Assembly: GCA_020637295.1 (NCBI GenBank)
Contig: JACJWF010000015.1
Location: 21,900 to 85,899 of the forward strand
Direction: 5' to 3'
Length of the DNA stretch: 64,000 nucleotides
Origin: Acidimicrobiaceae bacterium
GTDB lineage: Bacteria; Actinomycetota; Acidimicrobiia; Acidimicrobiales; Ilumatobacteraceae
Shown here piece by piece: positions 48,996 through 58,293 of this stretch. How positions within the stretch are numbered: the stretch's first letter is position 1; every line of letters begins with the position of its first letter. The position numbers and the translations under genes are program-made. Below the pieces are notes generated by a model. That model was not told where the DNA came from. It made no database searches and saw only the letters and a program-made list of their open reading frames with translations.

Positions 48996-50276
48996 TCACT
49001 GTTGCTGCACCGCCGACCGATCGGGGCCGACGGCCAGGCGGCGCCAGTGGTGCCCTCCCAGGACGGCAGCCGCCGGGATGACGGCGCCGACCACCAGCAG
49101 CGACCCACTGGTCCCGATCAGCGCCACCAGTGCCGGGGCGAGCAGCGAGCCGAGGAGCAGCGAGCCGACCACCAGCGAGTCCGTGATGCCGAAGGCCCGC
49201 GCCAGGACGCCCGGCGGCAGGACCCGCAGCATCACGGTCAGCGCGACCACTTCGGTGAGCACACATCCGACGCCGGCGATGCCGACCATCACCGCCGCGA
49301 CCCACACCTCGCCGGTGAGGCTCAACAGGGCGAAGGGCACGCCGCCGAGCAGCGTCGACACGACCAGCCCGGCGAACGGGCTGCCGATCGCGGCGAGCCG
49401 GTTGGCGAACATGAACCCGAGGAACCCGCCGACGCCCAGCGCGGCGTTGAGCAGCCCGAAGCCACCCTCGCCGGCGGCGAGGATCTCGTCGGCGACGAGC
49501 AGCATGCCGACGGAGGAGCCGCCGATGACGATGTTCACGGCGACGACGAGCAGCAGCGGCGCGGCGACATCGGGCGTCCGGAACATCACGCGGGCGCCGG
49601 TGACCATGGACCGCAGCATCGACTCCCCGATCTCGCCGGGCACGGCGTGCGAGGCCCGCGCCTCGCATCCTCTGGTCAGCAGCACCGCGGCCCCGACAGC
49701 GAACAGCGCCACGTTCAACGCCAGGACGCCGCCGACCGGCAGGAACACCAGCGCCAAGCCGCCGAGCGCTGGACCGATCAGCCACGCTGCGCTCTCCGCG
49801 CCGTTCATCAGGCTGCTGGCCGGAGCGATGTCGCCCGGCGGGACAGCGCCCGGGACGAGCGACAGCACCGTCGGGTAGCACGGAGTGCCGCACATGCTCG
49901 CCAGCGTGACCAGCGCGACGACCACCACCGGCGCGGCAGCGGTCAGCACGCACACCAGCAGCACCGCCGTGACCGCCGCCTGCGCCACCGCGGTGACCGT
50001 GAGGAGACGATGCCGATTCACCCGGTCGGCGATCGCGCCGGCGAAGGCCGAGGCGAGCAGATGAGGCACCAGCCTGCCGGCCACCGCCGCAGCGACCCAG
50101 GTGGCCGAGCCGGACTGGCGATACAGCGCCTCGGCGATGGCGACGGTGCCGAACGGCTGGGCAACGCTGATCACCGTGTGGAACAGGAGGTAGGTCCGCA
50201 GCGGCCGATGGCTGAGGGCGGACCGGAAGGTGCCGTGGCGGCCCGGATCCGTTGCGGTCGCGACGACGACGCTCAT
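48996..50276 (-). CDS. MFS transporter (12-helix efflux-like)
   Basis: A 426-residue integral membrane protein of the major facilitator superfamily. About 12 hydrophobic stretches are visible, and the loop 2-3 motif appears as FAGAIADRVNRHRLL. The sequence is closest in style to actinobacterial MFS exporters (enterobactin exporter/DHA3-like). The substrate is unknown. GGGGGTG upstream serves as the ribosome binding site. It sits between the amidohydrolase and the large regulator gene, which runs in the same direction 254 bp upstream. Regulation by that regulator is plausible but unproven. Confidence 0.85.
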   Translation of the reverse strand: MSVVVATATDPGRHGTFRSALSHRPLRTYLLFHTVISVAQPFGTVAIAEALYRQSGSATWVAAAVAGRLVPHLLASAFAGAIADRVNRHRLLTVTAVAQAAVTAVLLVCVLTAAAPVVVVALVTLASMCGTPCYPTVLSLVPGAVPPGDIAPASSLMNGAESAAWLIGPALGGLALVFLPVGGVLALNVALFAVGAAVLLTRGCEARASHAVPGEIGESMLRSMVTGARVMFRTPDVAAPLLLVVAVNIVIGGSSVGMLLVADEILAAGEGGFGLLNAALGVGGFLGFMFANRLAAIGSPFAGLVVSTLLGGVPFALLSLTGEVWVAAVMVGIAGVGCVLTEVVALTVMLRVLPPGVLARAFGITDSLVVGSLLLGSLLAPALVALIGTSGSLLVVGAVIPAAAVLGGHHWRRLAVGPDRSAVQQQ

Positions 50277-50354
50277 CGCCGCACCCCCGACACCGCGCCC
50301 TCCCCCGGCCGCCGCGCAACGCGCGGGCCGGACCGGGTGAACGCCGGGTCACCG

Positions 50355-50369
50355 GGCCGCCAGGCGGCC
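50355..50369. repeat. GC palindrome in the gap between the MFS and large regulator genes
   Basis: GGCCGCC-A-GGCGGCC is a perfect 7-bp-arm palindrome, possibly part of a terminator for the regulator gene (which ends at 50531) although no T-tract follows. The rest of 50277-50530 shows no gene that I can support. Confidence 0.3.
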
Positions 50370-50530
50370 AGGCGAGCCGCGGACACGGCGATCAGGGCCT
50401 GCATGGTGTGCAGTTCGGTGCAGCCCGGGGAAGCGGAGTTGGAACCCATCGATGACCTCGCAATGACGACGCTGATGGGTGCAGTCCTACGCTCCTGCTC
50501 TCGCGGGCCTCTCGCCGCGGGCCACTGCTC

Positions 50531-53500
50531 TCACTGCGTGTGTGACACGCGGCGCCGGCGGGTGAGCACCTCGTGCCCGTCGGCTTGCAGCGCGTCGATG
50601 TCGCGCAGCACCGTGCGCCGGGTGACACCACATGCCGCGGCCAACTGCTGGTCGGTGGGCGCGCCACCCGCCGCTGCCGCTTCGGCGAGCAGCCGCAGCA
50701 GCACCACACGGCGGCGCCCCGCCCCCTCGGGCAGCAATTCGTCACCCGGAAGCTCCACACTCCACCGCACGGGGACGAGCTGCGCCGTGGTGGCTGCGGC
50801 GCCCGGCGGCGCATCGGCAGGTGCAAGGTCGACCATGATCACCCGGCCTTCGCGCTCGGCCAGTTCCACCGTTGCGCGGTGCAGCGGAACCGCGGTGCGG
50901 CGCAGCGACGCCGCGCCCGGGTCGAGGCCGGCCAGCGAGGCATCCATCGCCCTCACCGCTGCGGCGGCGTGCCACCGCGAGGCAGCGGCGTCGCCCAGGG
51001 TCGCGCTGGCCGACGCGAGCGCGACATGCACCGACTGGCGCGATCGAGGCGGCTCGTCGTCCAGTGGCTCGGCCGCCAGCGCGTCACGCGCTGCCAGGAG
51101 GTCCGCGCTCCGCGTCCGGGCCAGTACCTGGACGATGCCGCTGCGGGTCTCGAGCAGATTCGCACGGTCCCCGAGCTCGGCATGCAGGCGCTCGGCGGCG
51201 CGAAGGTCGGCAAGCGCATCGTCCAGCCGACCGAGGTCGGCAAGGACCAGCCCGCGGCCCTGCAGCGTCGTCGCCTCGTTCCGCACCACCCCGGCGGCAC
51301 GGTTCACCTCCAGCGACTCGTCGATCAGGCGCAGCGCATCGTCCAGCTCGCCGAGGGCACGATGCGCGTCGCCGAGGTTGGACAGGCTGATGGACACACC
51401 CCACGCGTCGTCGGTGTCACGGCGGATCGTCAGCGCGCTGCGGTAGAGCTCGATCGCCGTGCGCAGGTCGCCACGGACGTAGGCCACGCCACCAAGGTTG
51501 TCGAGGTTGTCGCCCTCGCCTTGCCGGTCGCCGAGCTCGCGGCAGACGTCCAGCGCTCGGAGATGCGCTGCCTCGGCCCCGTGATCGTCGCCGACTGCCC
51601 AGAGCGCGGTGCCGAGGTTGTTCAGTGCGCGGGCCTCCGCGCCCAGGGCCCCGATCGCGGCAAACCGGTCCGCGGCCTCCTGGTGCAGCGCCGCTGCAGC
51701 CCGCGAGTCGCCCCGCCGCCAGGCGATGCCACCGAGGATGTCCGTCATCAGCGCGGCCCCGAACTCGTCGCCCGCTGCGTCGAAGTGGCCGGCCAGCGCC
51801 TCACCAATCGCCGCCGACTCCTCGTACCTGCCCAGCTCGCGCAGCGTCAGGCAGGCGATGCGCGCCAGGTCGGCCTGCCCCGCAGGCGCGCGCACCAGCG
51901 CTGCCACCGGCGCCCCGATGCCGCGCTCGATCGCCGCCACGGCCTGCTCGAAGCCGGACAGGGCGAAGTGGTACTCGGCCAGGCGGGCCATCGCCTGAGC
52001 CAGGTGGTCGCCGCCCAGCGGCTCGGCAAGCCCGACCAGGGTCTGCACGTCCGCGCCCTGCCCCTCCCGGTCCGCAAGCCGGTCGCGGGCCCGGATCCGC
52101 CCGCCGAGCGCTGTCTGGATCGCGAACGAGTCGCCGGCGTCGGCGCCGGCCTCCAGGGCGCGCGAGAAGTGAGCCTCGGCCGTCCGGTAGGCGGACTGAT
52201 GAAGCGCATCGGTACCCGCAGCGATCGAGTAGGCGACGACGGCCATGACATCGCCTGCGGCTTCGGCGTGGCCCAGCAGGCGCTCTGTGGCCGTGGGCAG
52301 CACCGCAGCCAGCGCGGCCAGCGCGCGACGGTGCAACTCCGTGATCCGTTCGGGCTCGATGGTCGCGAGCACTGCGCTGCGGACCAGGTCGTGGGAGAAC
52401 GTCAACCTGCCGGCACGGCGGGCGAGCAGGCCGACTTCCTCCGCCGCCACCACCCGACGGAAGATGTCACCCCCGTCCGGCTCGCAGGCCACGGCGAGCA
52501 CGTCGTACTCCACCCAGCGCCCCAGCGCGGCGGCCTGCTGGACGAGCCGGTGCGCCGCCGCGCCGAGCCGAGCCAGCGACCGATCCACCGAGGCCCACAC
52601 GCGCTCCACCCCGTGGACCTCGGCGTCCACATCCGCCAGCGCGGCCAGCGGGTTGCCACCGCTGCGGTCGTGGAGGTCCTCAGCATCGCCATCGCGGCCC
52701 ATCGCCCGCAACAGCTCGTCGAGGTCCCTCACCGACAGGCCGCCCAGGTGCACCACGGGGGCACCCAGCGCTTCGAGGGCACCGATGGCCGCCCGGTGAC
52801 CGGCCTCCAGCGACTCGGCGCGGCGGGCCGCGACCACCACCAGCACGCGCATGGTGGTCAGATCCTCGGCGATCGCCTGCAACGTCGCCCACATCTCCGA
52901 GCCGCACCAATGGGCGTCGTCCAGCACGATGAGCTGCGGCCGTGGTGCCGCCAACCACGAGAGTGCGAGGGCGACGGCGCGCTCGATCGTCGTGTCCGTC
53001 CCGCCGACCGGCGCGGACGAGAGGCCGGGAACGACTGCACCGAGCGCACCGCGGACGTCGGCGGCGAGGTGCTGATGAGCCTGCGCGATGCGCACCTCGT
53101 CGAACGCGTCCACAAGCGCCGCATCGAGGGGTGCGAGAGGCCGGGGCACCACATGCTCGAGCGCGCCACCACTGGAGACGTCCACCCCACGCCACCGGGC
53201 GGCGTCGACCACCTCGGCCAACAACCGTGTCTTCCCGATCCCCGCGTCGCCCAACACGATCGCCACGCCACCCCGGCCGTCGCATGCGTCGTCGAGTGCA
53301 CGCAGCAGGCGGCCGCGCTCGGCGCGGCGACCGACGAACGGCACCTCGGCCACGTCGTCGTCGGCAGTGAGCGCTGCCCAGCGGTCGACCTCGGCGTCGA
53401 CGAACCCGAGGTCGTCGAGCACGGCCCGGTAGTCGTCGATCGCCCGGCGCGCCGCGTCGCGTCGGTCCAACGCGAGCAGGGTCTCGATGAGGCAGTGGTG

Positions 53501-54022
53501 CGACTGCGTGCCGTACAGGTCGATCTCCACCCACCGGCGGGCGACCGGGAGCCGTTGCGACGGCGGCAGGGAGGCGCACACCCGCTCGCACAGCCCGAGC
53601 ACGACCTCCTCGTGGGCCCGGCGCGGGAAGTCGACCCAGCTGTCGTCCACGCCGTCGGCAAGCGGACCGAGATGCAGACCGATGGCGGCGGCGAGCGATT
53701 CCACGTCGTCGTGGTTCGCCAGGTCGCGCAGCCGCCACAGGTCGATGTTCGGGTGCTCGAGCGTGAGACGATCGCCCGAGGCGACCAGCCACGCCGCGCC
53801 GTCGGCAAACATTGCCCGCATCCGGTACACCGTGTCGCTGAGGGTGCGCCGGGCCTTGCCCTCATCGCGGTCCGGCCAGAGCGCGAACGCCGCCTGGTCG
53901 CGCATCACCGGCCCCGGCCCGTGGACCACCAGGTAGGCGAGCAGGGATGCCGCTGCCGCGGACGGGACCCGCCGGCCATCGACGGATACGTGGCCGAGCA
54001 CACACAGCGAACCCTCTTCCAC
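50531..54022 (-). CDS. very large BTAD/AAA/TPR transcriptional regulator with C-terminal helix-turn-helix
   Basis: An 1163-residue regulator. Residues about 1-90 form a winged-helix-like start (SLCVLGHVSVDGRRVPSAAA; ARRTLSDTVYRMRAMF), and a BTAD-like helical domain follows. The AAA/STAND NTPase (from about 225) has Walker A GDAGIGKTRLL and Walker B PQLIVLDDAHW. A long TPR array (about 620-1000) shows A-L-x-N-L-G motifs such as ARALNNLGTALWAVGDDHGA. The last 55 residues form a helix-turn-helix (TDQQLAAACGVTRRTVLRDID), unusual for having DNA-binding-like modules at both ends. TACGCT six bases before the GTG supports this start. Its targets are unknown; the MFS gene is a candidate. Confidence 0.85.
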   Translation of the reverse strand: MEEGSLCVLGHVSVDGRRVPSAAAASLLAYLVVHGPGPVMRDQAAFALWPDRDEGKARRTLSDTVYRMRAMFADGAAWLVASGDRLTLEHPNIDLWRLRDLANHDDVESLAAAIGLHLGPLADGVDDSWVDFPRRAHEEVVLGLCERVCASLPPSQRLPVARRWVEIDLYGTQSHHCLIETLLALDRRDAARRAIDDYRAVLDDLGFVDAEVDRWAALTADDDVAEVPFVGRRAERGRLLRALDDACDGRGGVAIVLGDAGIGKTRLLAEVVDAARWRGVDVSSGGALEHVVPRPLAPLDAALVDAFDEVRIAQAHQHLAADVRGALGAVVPGLSSAPVGGTDTTIERAVALALSWLAAPRPQLIVLDDAHWCGSEMWATLQAIAEDLTTMRVLVVVAARRAESLEAGHRAAIGALEALGAPVVHLGGLSVRDLDELLRAMGRDGDAEDLHDRSGGNPLAALADVDAEVHGVERVWASVDRSLARLGAAAHRLVQQAAALGRWVEYDVLAVACEPDGGDIFRRVVAAEEVGLLARRAGRLTFSHDLVRSAVLATIEPERITELHRRALAALAAVLPTATERLLGHAEAAGDVMAVVAYSIAAGTDALHQSAYRTAEAHFSRALEAGADAGDSFAIQTALGGRIRARDRLADREGQGADVQTLVGLAEPLGGDHLAQAMARLAEYHFALSGFEQAVAAIERGIGAPVAALVRAPAGQADLARIACLTLRELGRYEESAAIGEALAGHFDAAGDEFGAALMTDILGGIAWRRGDSRAAAALHQEAADRFAAIGALGAEARALNNLGTALWAVGDDHGAEAAHLRALDVCRELGDRQGEGDNLDNLGGVAYVRGDLRTAIELYRSALTIRRDTDDAWGVSISLSNLGDAHRALGELDDALRLIDESLEVNRAAGVVRNEATTLQGRGLVLADLGRLDDALADLRAAERLHAELGDRANLLETRSGIVQVLARTRSADLLAARDALAAEPLDDEPPRSRQSVHVALASASATLGDAAASRWHAAAAVRAMDASLAGLDPGAASLRRTAVPLHRATVELAEREGRVIMVDLAPADAPPGAAATTAQLVPVRWSVELPGDELLPEGAGRRRVVLLRLLAEAAAAGGAPTDQQLAAACGVTRRTVLRDIDALQADGHEVLTRRRRVSHTQ

Positions 54023-54028
54023 GCGGCG

Positions 54029-54034
54029 AGCGTA
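54029..54034 (-). promoter_or_regulatory. -10 element of a leaderless promoter for the large regulator
   Basis: On the minus strand TACGCT lies six bases before the GTG at 54022. Confidence 0.5.
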
Positions 54035-54071
54035 GTGGAGGCTCCGCCGGCCCTTGCTGCGACGCCGTTGG

Positions 54072-54962
54072 TCAGGAGTGGCGCGGCTCCGCAGGCGCAA
54101 CCGTGCGCAGCCAGCGGACGAAGAGATCCATCCACGCGTCCGACGGCAGGCCCTGGGGCACCACGCCGAAACCGTGGCCACCCTGGGCGAACCGGTGCAC
54201 CTCCACCGGCCGGTCCGCGCCAGCCCATTCGGCGGCCAGACCGTCCACGATCCGTACGAGGAGGTCGTCCTGGGCGACGGCGGTGAACAGGGGCGGCGCG
54301 TCCGCGGGCACCGGTGCCCCCTGGGTCTCGCCGCCATAGATCGGGGCGATGAACGCCACCTGCTCGGTCCTGGGGTCGAGCGCGACATCGACGATCAGGA
54401 AGGCACCGGCGGAGAACCCGATCATCCCGATGGCCTCGGGTCGCAGCCCGAAGCGCGTCGCCTCGGCGCGCACGACCTCGATGGCCCGGCGCCCGTCGTC
54501 GGCGCACGCCGCCCGGGCCTGGAGGTAGCGGCGGGAGGTCCCGAGGTCGCCGATGGCCGCCGGCTTCCCGGCGTACGGCACCGGTGCGGCCAGCATCTCG
54601 TCGACCTGACCCCACCGCGCCTCGTACTCGGCCTGGTCGGCGGGCGACGCCTGCAGCCGGTACTTCAGCACGAACGCCGTGTACCCGAGCGCCGTCAGCC
54701 AGGTGGCCACGCCGATGCCCTCGTGGCCCCACGCGTTGAGGGTCCACCCGCCACCCGGGACGACGATGATGCCCACCCCGTTCGCCGTCCCCGCTGCCGG
54801 CTCGAACACGGTGAGCGTGGAGTCGGAGATGTTGCGGAAGAAGGTCATCCCCGCAGCGATGCCGGCCTTCACCGTGTAGGCGACCTCGGGCGGCACGTCG
54901 TCGATCACCGTCGGCGGCCCGTCCGGCCAGAGCCGGATCACCGTCGTGGCAGCTCCGCTCAC
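54072..54962 (-). CDS. alpha/beta hydrolase (acetyl-xylan-esterase/BD-FAE-like)
   Basis: A 296-residue alpha/beta hydrolase. The oxyanion loop VVPGGGWTLNAWGHEG replaces the usual HGGGW with PGGGW. The nucleophile is Ser in GMIGFSAGAF; the Asp is in AVAQDDLL and the His in QGGHGFG. The family (esterase/feruloyl-esterase-like) acts on small esters or sugar acetates. The start overlaps the GNAT gene end by four bases (54959-54962), so the two are cotranscribed. The substrate is not identifiable. Confidence 0.82.
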   Translation of the reverse strand: MSGAATTVIRLWPDGPPTVIDDVPPEVAYTVKAGIAAGMTFFRNISDSTLTVFEPAAGTANGVGIIVVPGGGWTLNAWGHEGIGVATWLTALGYTAFVLKYRLQASPADQAEYEARWGQVDEMLAAPVPYAGKPAAIGDLGTSRRYLQARAACADDGRRAIEVVRAEATRFGLRPEAIGMIGFSAGAFLIVDVALDPRTEQVAFIAPIYGGETQGAPVPADAPPLFTAVAQDDLLVRIVDGLAAEWAGADRPVEVHRFAQGGHGFGVVPQGLPSDAWMDLFVRWLRTVAPAEPRHS

Positions 54963-55456
54963 GCGCCGTCACCACCCGTCAGCCAGCGGCTGAGGATGAC
55001 GATGTCCTGCAGTTGGCCGTTGTCGTCGCGGATGCCGCCCGGCAGCCGGGCCTCCACGGCGAACCCGAGCGGCACGAACGTCGCCTGCGCGCCGTTGTTG
55101 GCACTCATCGTCTCCACCGACAGCTTCTCGATCCCCAGGCTCTCGGCCAGCTCGACACCGGCCTGGGCCAGCGCCTTGCCCACGCCCCTGCCCCGGCAGG
55201 CGCTGTTCACCACCAGCCGCAGGTCGGCGGTGTGTGCGCTCCATCCCGTGCCGCGGGCGACGGTGAGCAGACCGCTGATGGAACCGTCGTCCTCCACCGC
55301 GACCAGCCGGCGTTCCGGCACCGCCTGGGTCCAGCTGGCCACCGCCACCTGGGAGATCAGCGTGCGGTCCACGAAGTAGCGGTCCTGCTGGGAGATCTCG
55401 CCGACGAAGTCCACGAGGGCCTGCCGGTGCTGAGCGGAGATCGGCTCGATGCGCAT
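54959..55456 (-). CDS. GNAT-family N-acetyltransferase
   Basis: A 165-residue GNAT protein. The acetyl-CoA pyrophosphate loop is LVVNSACRGRGVGKALAQAG, followed by KLSVETMSANNGAQATFVPL, a normal motif B with Asn. It would acetylate an amine of an unknown substrate. GGAGGACAG upstream of the ATG is a ribosome binding site. It is upstream of the alpha/beta hydrolase gene in the same operon, so the pair could modify and demodify a shared substrate; that is speculation. Confidence 0.85.
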   Translation of the reverse strand: MRIEPISAQHRQALVDFVGEISQQDRYFVDRTLISQVAVASWTQAVPERRLVAVEDDGSISGLLTVARGTGWSAHTADLRLVVNSACRGRGVGKALAQAGVELAESLGIEKLSVETMSANNGAQATFVPLGFAVEARLPGGIRDDNGQLQDIVILSRWLTGGDGA

Positions 55457-55511
55457 GTCGGATCCTGTCCTCCGTGAGTGAACGTGGCACCCGCCGTTTT
55501 ACTGCACCCGG

Positions 55512-56759
55512 TCAGGCCAGGCTGCCGGACGTCTGCGCCTTGGCGACGGACGCCTTCACCACGGGGATCTCGTCGTCCGCCAGCGGGCGCATCCACTGCT
55601 TGCGGGCCAGCGCGGCCTCCACGTACGGGGCCAGGTCGGCGGCCTTGCGGGCCACCCGCTCGGCGTCGCCGGCGGTGAACTCCGGCATCACCTCTGCGGC
55701 GAACAGCGCCAGCGACGAGCAGATGTCCTCGTGGCGGTTGCGACCGGCCTGCTGGATGAAGATCACCTGGTCCACCCCGACGGCACGCATCTGCTCCAGC
55801 CACCGCCGCGCGTCCGCGGTTGTGCCGATGCAGCTGGCGTACTCCTCGCCCTGGGCCTCCGCGGCGGCCAGCCGGCGCTCGACGCTGTCCGGGGCGCGGC
55901 GGGCCTGGAACTCCTCCCACACCGTGGTGCGGCCCGGCACCTGGTCGTGGGCCACCAGCGCGTTGAGGGCGTAGCCGAAGAACTCGAAGCCCTCCTGGCC
56001 GCGGCGGATGGCCTCGGCGCGGTCCTCGTGCAGGGAGAACCCGGTGACCAGCGCGATGTTGGCGTTGACGCTGTGGCCCAGCGGCACGCACTCCTCGCTG
56101 CGGATGATGTCGTAGTACATGTCCACCCAGGTGCGGGCCTCGTCGGGGTCGACGAAGCTGAACGCCAACGCGCCGATGCCGTTGCGGGCGGCAACCTTGA
56201 TGGTCTCCCGGTTGGTGCAGGCCATCCACATCGGCGGGTGCGGCTTCTGGCGCGGCTTGGGCAGCACATTGCGGCAGGGCATGGAGAACGTCGGCGACTC
56301 GTAGCCGGGGTAGGGGTCGAGCACCAGCATGTTGGCGATCTGCTCGGCAGCCTCCAGCGCCATCGCCCGCTTCTCCTTGGCCGGGATGTTGAAGCCGTGG
56401 AGCTCCAGCCGTGTGGCGCCCTCGCCGATGCCGAACTCCACCCGGCCGTCGGAGATGAGGTCCAGCGTGGCCAGCGTCTCTGCCGTGCGCGCCGGGTGGT
56501 TGTACTTCGGGATCACCTGGCGGATGCCATGGCCGAGGCGGATCCTGCGGGTGCGCGACGCGGCCGCAGCGAGGAACACCTCCGGCGCGGACGAGTGGGA
56601 GTACTCGTCGAGGAAGTGGTGCTCCACCTCCCACGCGTAGCCGAAGCCCAGCCGGTCGGCCAGCTCCACCTGCGCCAGCGCGTCCTGGAGCAGCTGGAAC
56701 TCGTCGTCCTCGCTCCACGGCTTGGGGAGCTGGTGTTCGTAGAAGACCCCGAATTGCAT
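55512..56759 (-). CDS. LLM-class flavin-dependent monooxygenase (FMN type)
   Basis: A 415-residue luciferase-like monooxygenase with MQFGVFYEHQLPKPWSEDDE at the start, WEVEHHFLDEYSHSSAPEVF (alkanal/sulfonate-type active site region), LGHGIRQVIPKYNHPARTAE, and a late LFAAEVMPEF. The size fits FMN-dependent two-component monooxygenases rather than F420 enzymes. The FMN reductase gene is 49 bp upstream in the same orientation, giving an apparent two-component system. The substrate is unknown. No clear ribosome binding site was seen. Confidence 0.85.
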   Translation of the reverse strand: MQFGVFYEHQLPKPWSEDDEFQLLQDALAQVELADRLGFGYAWEVEHHFLDEYSHSSAPEVFLAAAASRTRRIRLGHGIRQVIPKYNHPARTAETLATLDLISDGRVEFGIGEGATRLELHGFNIPAKEKRAMALEAAEQIANMLVLDPYPGYESPTFSMPCRNVLPKPRQKPHPPMWMACTNRETIKVAARNGIGALAFSFVDPDEARTWVDMYYDIIRSEECVPLGHSVNANIALVTGFSLHEDRAEAIRRGQEGFEFFGYALNALVAHDQVPGRTTVWEEFQARRAPDSVERRLAAAEAQGEEYASCIGTTADARRWLEQMRAVGVDQVIFIQQAGRNRHEDICSSLALFAAEVMPEFTAGDAERVARKAADLAPYVEAALARKQWMRPLADDEIPVVKASVAKAQTSGSLA

Positions 56760-56808
56760 GGTGCTAGCTCAGCAGAGCACAGCCCTCCGTGTACGACTGG
56801 GGCGCCGG

Positions 56809-57426
56809 CTACTGGTCGGCCAGGCCGAAGCGGACGGCGTCGATCCCGAACGGCGACACGACCTCGCGGACCCGTGCCAGCAGCGCCGGCGCCGGCAGCG
56901 AGATCGCCGTCGCCAGCCGGTCCGCCCACGCCTCGATCCCAGCCAACGTTGACGGATCGGTGAACCGTCCACCGTCCATCTTGGTGGCCGGCGCGGCGAT
57001 GCCCAGCGTGGCCACCGTCAACGCACCCTGCCAGCTGAGCGTGCGCACCAACTGCTCGATGGCGAACCCACCGCCGGTCGTGCCGGCGCTCAGCACCGCC
57101 ACCGGCCGGTGGTAGAGGGAGCCACTGCCGACCAGCCAGTCGAGGGCGTTCTTGATCCCGCCGGCCAGCCCGCCGGCGTACTCCGGTGCGGCGATGAGGA
57201 CGCCGTCGGCAGCCTCCAGCACCGCTCGCAGTTCGGCCACCGCGGGCGGCGGGTCGTCGACCGCGGCAGGGTCGAACATGGGGACGGCCGCGATCGCCAC
57301 GTGCGGCACGTCGTGCACCACACCGGTGGTCCGCAGCCGGCCCGCCGCCACGTCGAGCGCATCCCGGTTGGCCGAGCCGGCGCCGAGGCTCCCGCAGACG
57401 GAGACGATGGTCGGCGCGCCGGCCAT
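56809..57426 (-). CDS. NAD(P)H-dependent FMN reductase
   Basis: A 205-residue flavodoxin-like reductase. VSVCGSLGAGSANRDALDVA is the phosphate-binding start and IAAPEYAGGLAGGIKNALDW the second FMN motif. Members supply reduced FMN to monooxygenases. The start overlaps the hydrolase stop by one base, and the monooxygenase gene lies downstream, so the three genes form a natural electron-supply operon. Its partner is most likely the LLM monooxygenase at 55512, an inference from position. Confidence 0.86.
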   Translation of the reverse strand: MAGAPTIVSVCGSLGAGSANRDALDVAAGRLRTTGVVHDVPHVAIAAVPMFDPAAVDDPPPAVAELRAVLEAADGVLIAAPEYAGGLAGGIKNALDWLVGSGSLYHRPVAVLSAGTTGGGFAIEQLVRTLSWQGALTVATLGIAAPATKMDGGRFTDPSTLAGIEAWADRLATAISLPAPALLARVREVVSPFGIDAVRFGLADQ

Positions 57427-58202
57427 CAGCCAGCGAGGAAGTCGACGACGGCCGGGGCGAACGCCGGATCGCCCAGCACGCTGAGGTGGTCGCCGTGCAG
57501 GACGCGCAGGGCCGCACCCGGGATGGCCGCCACCAGGCGCTCGGCACCGTTCGCCAGCGGGTCCGCGTCGCCGACCAGGAGCACCGTCGGCGCGGTGATG
57601 TCACCGAGCGGGATGGCCGCGTGGTGGGCACTGCGCATCTGCGCGGCGAGGGCCAGCCGGTCGGCCCCCGTGGAGTCGGCGAAGCGGCGGAAGGCCCGGG
57701 CGCCCGGGTCCGTCACCGTCGCCACGTCGTCTGCTTCCAGCGCGGCGGTGATGGCGGACCGATCGAGGTGCCGCAGTGGCGTCCCGTCGAAGTCGGCGAC
57801 GGCACCGCCGATGCCGCCGATCACCATCCGCCGCACCCGCGGCTCGGCGGCCGCGGTGATGACCGAGATGATCGCGCCCATCGAGTACCCCACGAGGTCC
57901 AGCGACGCCAGCCCGAGATGGTCGAACAACTCCACCAGGTCGCGACTCATCCGCGCCTCGCCGTACAGGGCCGGGTCGTGCGGGGCGTCCGACCTCCCAT
58001 GGCCACGGGCGTCGACCGCGACGACATCGCGCCCCGCAGCCGTCAACGCGGCCACCACACCCGGTGCCACCCAGTTGACATCGGTGTTGGCCGCGAACCC
58101 GTGCTGCAGGACCACGGGCGGTCGGCCGCCGACGGCGGGGCCCGACGCGGCGAAGCGGTGGTAGGCGATGGCGACGCCGTCGGACGTGGTGAACCGTTCC
58201 AT
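57426..58202 (-). CDS. alpha/beta hydrolase
   Basis: A 258-residue hydrolase with the elbow LVGYSMGAIISV (Ser), oxyanion strand PVVLQHGFAANTDVNWV, DARGHGRSD, and late VGDADPLANGAE and LHGDHLSVLGD that supply Asp and His. Homologues are esterases or C-C/haloalkane-type hydrolases; the exact activity is unknown. It leads a minus-strand run with the FMN reductase and LLM monooxygenase. The ATG at 58202 is preceded by a GGTGGGATG stretch. It is divergent from the Rieske operon, sharing the palindromic operator region. Confidence 0.83.
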   Translation of the reverse strand: MERFTTSDGVAIAYHRFAASGPAVGGRPPVVLQHGFAANTDVNWVAPGVVAALTAAGRDVVAVDARGHGRSDAPHDPALYGEARMSRDLVELFDHLGLASLDLVGYSMGAIISVITAAAEPRVRRMVIGGIGGAVADFDGTPLRHLDRSAITAALEADDVATVTDPGARAFRRFADSTGADRLALAAQMRSAHHAAIPLGDITAPTVLLVGDADPLANGAERLVAAIPGAALRVLHGDHLSVLGDPAFAPAVVDFLAG

Positions 58203-58258
58203 CGCAGCATCATCCCACCGCCCGGCGGGAGCGGCGACCTCATCCTCGCCTCCATCGT

Positions 58259-58287
58259 CTGAACGACCGTTCAAAGTGGGGTACGCT
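58259..58287 (+). promoter_or_regulatory. TetR-type operator overlapping the Rieske operon promoter
   Basis: TGAACG-AC-CGTTCA (58260-58273) is a perfect palindrome with a 2-bp spacer. The promoter overlaps it: -35 CTGAAC (58259-58264), 17-bp spacer, -10 TACGCT (58282-58287), six bases before the ATG at 58294. The TetR repressor encoded in this operon (59424-60038) is the likely ligand-controlled binder. The site lies 57 bp from the start of the divergent hydrolase gene. Confidence 0.7.
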
Positions 58288-58293
58288 GCGCCG

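Noticed and set aside
50402..50540. A stretch reading like a ribosomal-peptide precursor (leader-like EAELEPIDDLAMTTLMG followed by several Cys).
   Set aside because: The frame has no stop after the Cys-rich part and runs on into the antisense of the regulator gene; no modification enzyme is nearby.
47781..51446. A 3.7-kb open frame on the plus strand.
   Set aside because: It is antisense to the amidohydrolase, MFS and regulator genes. Its translation is a low-complexity His/Arg/Gln/Pro mixture typical of shadow frames in GC-rich coding DNA.
50573..54286. A 3.7-kb plus-strand open frame.
   Set aside because: Antisense to the large BTAD/TPR regulator with no recognisable protein features; the minus-strand gene has clear domains.
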